Below, one piece after another: positions 54,309 to 64,000 of a stretch of DNA of 64,000 nt. Source of the DNA: Cherax quadricarinatus. Its lineage: Eukaryota > Arthropoda > Malacostraca > Decapoda > Parastacidae. Both the position numbers and the translations under genes were made by a program. How positions within the stretch are numbered: position 1 is the first letter of the stretch; each line of letters opens with the position of its first letter. The stretch spans positions 44,364,183 through 44,428,182 of the forward strand of contig NC_091298.1 of the NCBI RefSeq assembly GCF_038502225.1, in the 5' to 3' direction. The notes beneath the pieces are model-generated. The model was not told the origin of the DNA, did no database searches, and saw nothing but the letters and a program-made list of their open reading frames with translations.

Positions 54309-57300
54309 TACTGGCTTGACTGTGGCTTAACATCAGATAGCCCTCCACGCAGGTCACACACTCTATGTCTGGCTTGACTGTGGCTTAACATCTGATAGCC
54401 CTCCACGCAGGTCACACACTCTATGTCTGCCTTGACTGTGGCTTAACATCTGATAGCCCTCCACGCAGGTCACACACTCTATGTCTGGCTTGACTGTGGC
54501 TTAACATCTAATTGCCCTCCACGCAGGCCACACTATGTCTGCCTTGACTGAGGCTTAACATTTGATAGCCCTCCACGCAGGTCACACACTCTATGTCTGG
54601 CTTGACTGTGGCTTAACATCTGATAGTCCTCCACGCAGGTCACACACTCTATGTCTGGCTTGACTGTGGTTTAACATCTGACAGCCCTCTACGCAGGTCA
54701 CTCACTCTATGTCTGGCTTGACTGTGGCTTAACATCTAATAGCCCTCCACGCAGGCCACACTATGTCTGGCTTGACTGTGGCTTAACATCTGATAGCCCT
54801 CCACGCAGGCCACACTATGTCTGGCTTGACTGTGGCTTAACATCTGATAGCCCTCCACGCAGGTCACACACTCTATGTCTGGCTTGACTGTGGCTTAACA
54901 TCTGATAGCCCTCCACGCAGGTCACACACTCTATGCCTGGCTTGACTGTGGCTTAACATCTGATAGCTCTCCACGCAGGTCACACACTCTATGTCTGGCT
55001 TGACTGTGGCTTAACATCTGATAGCCCTCCACGCAGGTCACACACTCTATGTTTGGCTTGACTGTGGCTTAACATCTGATAGCCCTCCACGCAGGTCACA
55101 CACTCTATGTCTGGCTTGACTGTGGCTTAACATCTGATAGCCCTCCACTCAGGTCACACACTCTATGTCTGGCTTGACTGTGGCTTAACATCTGATAGCC
55201 CTCCACGCAGGTCACACACTCTATGTCTGGCTTGACTGTGGCTTAACTTCTGATAGCCCTCCACGCAGGTCACACACTCTATGCCTGGCTTGACTGTGGC
55301 TTAACATCTGATAGCTCTCCACGCAGGTCACACACTCTATGTCTGGCTTGACTGTGGCTTAACATCTGATAGCCCTCCACGCAGGTCACACACTCTATGT
55401 CTGGCTTGACTGTGGCTTAACATCTGATAGCCCTCCACACAGGTCACACACTATGTCTGGCTTGACTGTGGCTTACCATCTGATAGCCCTCCACGCAGGT
55501 CACACACTCTATGCCTGGCTTGACTGTGGCTTAACATCTGATAGCTCTCCACGCAGGTCGCACACTCTATGTCTGGCTTGACTGTGGCTTAACATCTGAT
55601 AGCCCTCCATGCAGGCCACACTATGTCTGGCTTGACTGTGGCTTAACATCTGATAGCCCTCCACGCAGGTCACACACTCTATGTCTGGCTTGACTGTGGC
55701 TTAACATCTGATAGCCCTCCACACAGGTCACACACTATGTCTGGCTTGACTGTGGCTTACCATCTGATAGCCCTCCACGCAGGTCACACACTCTATGTCT
55801 GGCTTGACTGTGGCTTAACATCTGATAGCCCTCCACGCAGGCCACACTATGTCTGGCTTGACTGTGGCTTAACATCTGATAGCCCTCCACGCAGGTCACA
55901 CACTCTATGTCTGGCTTGACTGTGGCTTAACATCTGATAGCCCTCCACGCAGGTCACACACTCTATGTCTGGCTTGATTGTGGCTTAACATCTGATAGCC
56001 CTCCACGCAGGTCACACACTCTATGCCTGGCTTGACTGTGGCTTAACATCTGATAGCCCTCCACGCAGGCCACACTATGTCTGGCTTGACTGTGGCTTAA
56101 CATCTGATTGCCCTCCACGCAGGCCACACTATGTCTGGCTTGACTGTGGCTTAACATTTGATAGCCCTCCACGCAGGTCACACACTCTATGTCTGGCTTG
56201 ACTGTGGCTTAACATCTGATAGCCCTCCACGCAGGTCACAATATGTCTGGCTTGACTGTGGCTTACCATCTGATAGCCCTCCAAGCAGGTCACACACTCT
56301 ATGTCTGGCTTGACTGTGGCTAAACATCTGATAGCCCTCTACGCAGGTCACACACTCTATGTCTGGCTTGACTGTGGCTTACCATCTGATAGCCCTCCAC
56401 GCAGGTCACACACTCTATGTCTGGCTTGACTGTGGCTAAACATCTGATAGCCCTCTACGCAGGTCACACACTCTATGCCTGGCTTGACTGTGGCTTAACA
56501 TCTGATAGCCCTCCACGCAGGTCACACACTCTGTGCCTGGCTTGACTGTGGTTTAGCATCTGATAGCCCTCCAAGCAGGTCACACACTCTATGCCTGGCT
56601 TGACTGTGGCTTAACATCTGATAGCCCTCAACGCAGGTCACACACACTATGTCTGACTTGACTGTGGCTTAACATCTGATAGCCCTCAACGCAGGTCACA
56701 CACTCTATGTCTGGCTTGACTGTGGCTTAACATCTGATAGCCCTCAACGCAGGTCACACACTCTATGTCTGGCTTGACTGTGGCTTAACATCTGATGGCC
56801 CTCCACGCAGGTCACACACTCTATGTCTGGCTTGACTGTGGCTTAACATCTGATAGCCCTCCACGCAGATCACACACTCTATGCCTGGCTTGACTGTGGC
56901 TTAACATCTGATAGCCCTCCACGCAGGTCACACACTCTATGTCTGGCTTGACTGTGGCTTAACATCTGATAGCCCTCCACGCAGGTCACACACTCTATGC
57001 CTGGCTTGACTGTGGCTTAACGTCTGATAGCCCTCCACGCAGGTCACACACTCTATGCCTGGCTTGACTGTGGCTTAGCATCTGATAGCCCTCCACGCAG
57101 GTCACACACTCTATGCCTGGCTTGACTGTGGCTTAACATCTGACAGCCCTCCACGCAGGCAACACTATATCTGGCTTGACTGTGGCTTAACATCTGATAG
57201 CCCTCCACGCAGGTCACACACTCTATGTCTGGCTTGACTGTGGCTTATCATCTGATAGCCCTCCACGCAGGTCACACACTCTATGTCTGGCTTGACTGTG

Positions 57301-60300
57301 GCTTACCATCTAATAGCCCTCCACGCAGGTCACACACTCTATGTCTGGCTTGACTGTGGCTTAACATCTGATAGCCCTCAACGCAGGTCACACATACTAT
57401 GTCTGACTTGACTGTGGCTTAACATCTGATAGCCCTCCACGCAGGTCACACACTCTATGTCTGGCTTGACTGTGGCTTAACATCCGATAGCCCACAACGC
57501 AGGTCACACATTCTATGTGTGGCTTGACTGTGGCTTAACATCTGATAGCCCTCCACGCAGATCACACACTCTATGCCTGGCTTGACTGTGGCTTAACATC
57601 TGATAGCCCTCCACGCAGGTCACACACTCTACGTCTGGCTTGACTGTGGCTTAACATATGATAGCCCTCCACGCAGGTCACACACTCTATGTCTGGCTTG
57701 ACTGTGGCTTAACATCTGATAGCCCTCCACGCAGGTCACACACTCTATGTCTGGCTTGACTGTGGCTTAACATCTGATAGCCCTCCACGCAGGTCACACA
57801 CTCTATGTCTGGCTTGACTGTTTCTTACCATCTAATAGCCCTCCACGCAGGTCACACACTCTATGTCTGGCTTGACTGTGGCTTAACATCTGATAGCCCT
57901 CCACGCAGATCACACACTCTATGTCTGGCTTGACTGTGGCTTAACATCTGATAGCCCTCCACGCAGGTCACACACTCTATGTCTGGCTTGACTGTGGCTT
58001 AACATCTGATAGCCCTCCACGCAGGTCACACACTCTATGCCTGGCTTGACTGTGGCTTAACATCTGATAGCCCTCCACGCAGGTCACGCACTCTATGCCT
58101 GGCTTGACTGTGGTTTAGCATCTGATAGCCCTCCACGCAGGTCACACACTCTATGCCTGGCTTGACTGTGGCTTAACATCTGATAGCCCTCAACGCAGGT
58201 CACACACACTATGTCTGACTTGACTGTGGCTTAACATCTGATAGCCCTCAACGCAGGTGACACACTCTATGTCTGACTTGACTGTGGCTTAACATCTGAT
58301 AGCCCTCAACGCAGATCACACACTCTATGCCTGGCTTGACTGTGGCTTAACATCTGATAGCCCTCCACGCAGGTCACACACTCTATTTCTGTCTTGACTG
58401 TGGCTTAACATCTGAGAGCCCTCCACGCATGTCACACACTCTATGGCTGTATTGACTGTGGCTTAACATCTGATATCCCTCCACGCAGGCCACACTATGC
58501 CTGGCTTGACTGTGGCTTAACATCTGACAGCCCTCCACGCAGGTCACACACTCTATGCCTGGCTTGACTGTGGCTTAACATCTGATAGCCCTCCACGCAG
58601 GTCACACACTATATGCCTGGCTTGACTGTGGCTTAACATCTGATAGCCCTCCACGCAGGTCACACACTCTATGTCTGGCTTGACTGTTTCTTACCATCTA
58701 ATAGCCCTCCACGCAGGTCACACACTCTATGTCTGGCTTGACTGTGGCTTAACATCTGATAGCCCTCCACGCAGATCACACACTCTATGTCTGGCTTGAC
58801 TGTGGCTTAACATCCGATAGCCCTCCACGCAGGTCACACACTCTATGTCTGGCTTGACTGTGGCTTAACATCTGATAGCCCTCCACGCAGGTCACACACT
58901 CTATGCCTGGCTTGACTGTGGCTTAACATCTGATAGCCCTCCACGCAGGTCACGCACTCTATGCCTGGCTTGACTGTGGTTTAGCATCTGATAGCCCTCC
59001 ACGCAGGTCACACACTCTATGCCTGGCTTGACTGTGGCTTAACATCTGATAGCCCTCAACGCAGGTCACACACACTATGTCTGACTTGACTGTGGCTTAA
59101 CATCTGATAGCCCTCAACGCAGGTGACACACTCTATGTCTGACTTGACTGTGGCTTAACATCTGATAGCCCTCAACGCAGATCACACACTCTATGCCTGG
59201 CTTGACTGTGGCTTAACATCTGATAGCCCTCCACGCAGGTCACACACTCTATGTCTGACTTGACTGTGGCTTAACATCTGATAGCCCTCCACGCAGGCCA
59301 CACTATGCCTGGCTTGACTGTGGCTTAACATCTGACAGCCCTCCACGCAGGTCACACACTCTATGCCTGGCTTGACTGTGGCTTAACATCTGATAGCCCT
59401 CCACGCAGGCCACACTATGCCTGGCTTGACTGTGGCTTAACATCTGACAGCCCTCCACGCAGGTCACACACTCTATGCCTGGCTTGACTGTGGCTTAACA
59501 TCTGATAGCCCTCCACGCAGGTCACACACTATATGCCTGGCTTGACTGTGGCTTAACATCTGATAGCCCTCCACGCAGGTCACACACTCTATGTCTGGCT
59601 TGACTGTGGCTTAACATCTGATAGCCCTCCACGCAGATCACACACTCTATGCCTGGCTTGACTGTGGCTTAACATCTGATAGCCCTCCACGCAGGTCACA
59701 CACTCTAAGTCTGGCTTGACTGTGGCTTAACATCTGATAGCCCTCCACGCAGGTCACACACTCTGTGCCTGGCTTGACTGTGGCTTAACGTCTGATAGCC
59801 CTCCACGCAGGTCACACACTCTATGCCTGGCTTGACTGTGGCTTAGCATCTGATAGCCCTCCACGCAGGTCACACACTCTATGCCTGGCTTGACTGTGGC
59901 TTAACATCTGACAGCCCTCCACGCAGGCAACACTATATCTGGCTTGACTGTGGCTTAACATCTGATAGCCCTCCACGCAGGTCACACACTCTATGTCTGG
60001 CTTGACTGTGGCTTAACATCTGATAGCCCTCCACGCAGGTCACACACTCTATGTCTGGCTTGACTGTGGCTTACCATCTAATAGCCCTCCACGCAGGTCA
60101 CACACTCTATGTCTGCCTTGACTGTGGCTTAACATCTGATAGCCCTCCACGCAGGTCACACACTCTATGTCTGGCTTGACTGTGGCTTAACATCTGATAG
60201 CCCTCCACGCAGGTCATACACTCTATGTCTGGCTTGACTGTGGCTTAACATCTGATAGCCCTCCACGCAGGTCACACACTCTATGTCTGGCTTGACTGTG

Positions 60301-63300
60301 GCTTAACATCTGATAGCCCTCCACGCAGGTCAAACCCTCTAGGTCTGGCTTGACTGTGGCTTAACATCTGATAGCCCTTCACGCAGGTCACACACTCTAT
60401 GTCTGGCTTGACTGTGGCTTAACATCTGATAGCCCTCCACGCAGGTCATACACTCTATGTCTGGCTTGACTGTGGCTTAACATCTGATAGCCCTCCACGC
60501 AGGTCACACACTCTATGTCTGGCTTGACTGTGGCTTAACATCTGATAGCGCTCAACGCAGGTCACACACACTATGTCTGGCTTGACTGTGGCTTAACATC
60601 TGATAGCCCTCTAAGCAGGTCAAACACTCTATGCCTGGCTTGACTGTGGCTTAACATCTGATAGCCCTCCACGCAGGTCACACACTCTATGCCTGGCTTG
60701 ACTGTGGTTTAGCATCTGATAGCCCTCCACGCAGGTCACACACTCTATGCCTGGCTTGACTGTGGCTTAACATCTGATAGCCCTCAACGCAGGTCACACA
60801 TACTATGTCTGACTTGACTGTGGCTTAACATCTGATAGCCCTCCACGCAGGTCACACACTCTATGTCTGGCTTGACTGTGGCTTAACATCCGATAGCCCA
60901 CAACGCAGGTCACACATTCTATGTGTGGCTTGACTGTGGCTTAACATCTGATAGCCCTCCACGCAGATCACACACTCTATGCCTGGCTTGACTGTGGCTT
61001 AACATCTGATAGCCCTCCACGCAGGTCACACACTCTACGTCTGGCTTGACTGTGGCTTAACATATGATAGCCCTCCACGCAGGTCACACACTCTATGTCT
61101 GGCTTGACTGTGGCTTAACATCTGATAGCCCTCCACGCAGGTCACACACTCTATGTCTGGCTTGACTGTGGCTTAACATCTGATAGCCCTCCACGCAGGT
61201 CACACACTCTATGTCTGGCTTGACTGTTTCTTACCATCTAATAGCCCTCCACGCAGGTCACACACTCTATGTCTGGCTTGACTGTGGCTTAACATCTGAT
61301 AGCCCTCCACGCAGATCACACACTCTATGTCTGGCTTGACTGTGGCTTAACATCTGATAGCCCTCCACGCAGGTCACACACTCTATGTCTGGCTTGACTG
61401 TGGCTTAACATCTGATAGCCCTCCACGCAGGTCACACACTCTATGCCTGGCTTGACTGTGGCTTAACATCTGATAGCCCTCCACGCAGGTCACGCACTCT
61501 ATGCCTGGCTTGACTGTGGTTTAGCATCTGATAGCCCTCCACGCAGGTCACACACTCTATGCCTGGCTTGACTGTGGCTTAACATCTGATAGCCCTCAAC
61601 GCAGGTCACACACACTATGTCTGACTTGACTGTGGCTTAACATCTGATAGCCCTCAACGCAGGTGACACACTCTATGTCTGACTTGACTGTGGCTTAACA
61701 TCTGATAGCCCTCAACGCAGATCACACACTCTATGCCTGGCTTGACTGTGGCTTAACATCTGATAGCCCTCCACGCAGGTCACACACTCTATGTCTGACT
61801 TGACTGTGGCTTAACATCTGATAGCCCTCCACGCAGGCCACACTATGCCTGGCTTGACTGTGGCTTAACATCTGACAGCCCTCCACGCAGGTCACACACT
61901 CTATGCCTGGCTTGACTGTGGCTTAACATCTGATAGCCCTCCACGCAGGCCACACTATGCCTGGCTTGACTGTGGCTTAACATCTGACAGCCCTCCACGC
62001 AGGTCACACAATCTATGCCTGGCTTGACTGTGGCTTAACATCTGATAGCCCTCCACGCAGGTCACACACTATATGCCTGGCTTGACTGTGGCTTAACATC
62101 TGATAGCCCTCCACGCAGGTCACACACTCTATGTCTGGCTTGACTGTTTCTTACCATCTAATAGCCCTCCACGCAGGTCACACACTCTATGTCTGGCTTG
62201 ACTGTGGCTTAACATCTGATAGCCCTCCACGCAGATCACACACTCTATGTCTGGCTTGACTGTGGCTTAACATCTGATAGCCCTCCACGCAGGTCACACA
62301 CTCTATGTCTGGCTTGACTGTGGCTTAACATCTGATAGCCCTCCACGCAGGTCACACACTCTATGCCTGGCTTGACTGTGGCTTAACATCTGATAGCCCT
62401 CCACGCAGGTCACGCACTCTATGCCTGGCTTGACTGTGGTTTAGCATCTGATAGCCCTCCACGCAGGTCACACACTCTATGCCTGGCTTGACTGTGGCTT
62501 AACATCTGATAGCCCTCAACGCAGGTCACACACACTATGTCTGACTTGACTGTGGCTTAACATCTGATAGCCCTCAACGCAGGTGACACACTCTATGTCT
62601 GACTTGACTGTGGCTTAACATCTGATAGCCCTCAACGCAGATCACACACTCTATGCCTGGCTTGACTGTGGCTTAACATCTGATAGCCCTCCACGCAGGC
62701 CACACTATGCCTGGCTTGACTGTGGCTTAACATCTGACAGCCCTCCACGCAGGTCACACACTCTATGCCTGGCTTGACTGTGGCTTAACATCTGATAGCC
62801 CTCCACGCAGGCCACACTATGCCTGGCTTGACTGTGGCTTAACATCTGACAGCCCTCCACGCAGGTCACACACTCTATGCCTGGCTTGACTGTGGCTTAA
62901 CATCTGATAGCCCTCCACGCAGGTCACACACTATATGCCTGGCTTGACTGTGGCTTAACATCTGATAGCCCTCCACGCAGGTCACACACTCTATGTCTGG
63001 CTTGACTGTTTCTTACCATCTAATAGCCCTCCACGCAGGTCACACACTCTATGTCTGGCTTGACTGTGGCTTAACATCTGATAGCCCTCCACGCAGATCA
63101 CACACTCTATGTCTGGCTTGACTGTGGCTTAACTTCTGATAGCCCTCCACGCAGGTCACACACTCTATGTCTGGCTTGACTGTGGCTTAACATCTGATAG
63201 CCCTCCACGCAGGTCACACACTCTATGCCTGGCTTGACTGTGGCTTAACATCTGATAGCCCTCCACGCAGGTCACGCACTCTATGCCTGGCTTGACTGTG

Positions 63301-64000
63301 GTTTAGCATCTGATAGCCCTCCACGCAGGTCACACACTCTATGCCTGGCTTGACTGTGGCTTAACATCTGATAGCCCTCAACGCAGGTCACACACACTAT
63401 GTCTGACTTGACTGTGGCTTAACATCTGATAGCCCTCAACGCAGGTGACACACTCTATGTCTGACTTGACTGTGGCTTAACATCTGATAGCCCTCAACGC
63501 AGATCACACACTCTATGCCTGGCTTGACTGTGGCTTAACATCTGATAGCCCTCCACGCAGGTCACACACTCTATGTCTGACTTGACTGTGGCTTAACATC
63601 TGATAGCCCTCCACGCAGGCCACACTATGCCTGGCTTGACTGTGGCTTAACATCTGACAGCCCTCCACGCAGGTCACACACTCTATGCCTGGCTTGACTG
63701 TGGCTTAACATCTGATAGCCCTCCACGCAGGCCACACTATGCCTGGCTTGACTGTGGCTTAACATCTGACAGCCCTCCACGCAGGTCACACACTCTATGC
63801 CTGGCTTGACTGTGGCTTAACATCTGATAGCCCTCCACGCAGGTCACACACTATATGCCTGGCTTGACTGTGGCTTAACATCTGACAGCCCTCCACGCAG
63901 GTCACACACTCTATGTCTGGCTTGACTGTGGCTTAACATCTGACAGCCCTCCACGCAGGTCACACACTCTATGCCTGGCTTGACTGTGGCTTAACATCTG
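54309..64000. repeat. 58-bp satellite, more than 160 copies, runs off the window
   Basis: Unit CTCTATGTCTGGCTTGACTG, TGGCTTAACATCTGATAGCC, CTCCACGCAGGTCACACA. A 54-bp variant lacks four bases (GCAGGCCACACTATG). Higher-order structure: the rare TTTCTTACCATCTAATAG variant recurs at 57821, 58687, 61227, 62147 and 63009, spacing about 860-920 bp or a multiple. A longer block with CCGATAGCCCACAACG recurs at about 57483 and 60890. Stop codons break most frames. No gene. Confidence 0.95.

Overview
The window is repeat-dense, non-genic DNA from a eukaryote, most likely a decapod crustacean and perhaps a crayfish. That is an inference from the mix of element families, namely CR1/L2-type LINEs, RTE-type LINEs, Penelope-like elements, tRNA-derived SINEs and long minisatellites. 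No host protein-coding gene, rRNA or functional tRNA gene was recognised. Long open frames over tandem arrays exist only because the repeat unit lacks stop codons. Two 100-base N runs (23161-23260 and 34196-34295) are assembly gaps.

Layout. 1-9.9 kb: short tandem repeats, then copies of one CR1/L2-like LINE on the minus strand. Four of these are bordered on both sides by TG-rich sequence, and one carries a nested SINE. 10-16 kb: a SINE, a 47-bp minisatellite, a tRNA-like foldback, and a decayed Jockey/I-type LINE with CCHC ORF1, endonuclease and reverse transcriptase. That LINE contains a 39-bp array made from its own RT codons. 16-26.6 kb: three abutting minisatellites (32, 20 and 26 bp). 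26.7-36.5 kb: two more decayed CR1/L2-type LINEs, GTGATGG-type repeats, SINEs, and short hammerhead-bearing or foldback insertions. 36.6-37.9 kb: a 48-bp array. 38-46 kb: a nested palindrome of two Penelope-like element (PLE) families. 46.5-53.6 kb: an RTE-like LINE with a full-length open ORF, then a decayed relative split by a tRNA-like foldback. 53.7-54.1 kb: hammerhead-containing PLE remnants. 54.3-64 kb: a 58-bp satellite that runs off the window.

The most interesting system is the PLE/hammerhead-ribozyme network at 27-54 kb. Each arm of both PLE pairs has a hammerhead-like motif in its 3' region. A 1.7-kb insertion of 400-bp tandem units, each with a hammerhead motif, interrupts one PLE with a 13-bp target-site duplication. 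This matches a metazoan retrozyme. The units and PLE-B share a terminal stem-loop (TGTCGGTATT...ATACC), which suggests PLE-B-type machinery moves the retrozyme. Several ribozymes replace the invariant C3/G8 core pair with U3/A8, a compensatory change. All insertions of this kind here have an inverted left arm and a direct right arm.

Other cooperation is visible. SINEs at 33.4 and 44.7 kb end in about 65-70 bp matching the 3' end of the LINE at 34.9-36.5 kb, a LINE/SINE partnership. The CR1/L2-like family sits in TG-rich repeats, while the RTE-like and PLE-A elements sit in (TA)n tracts.
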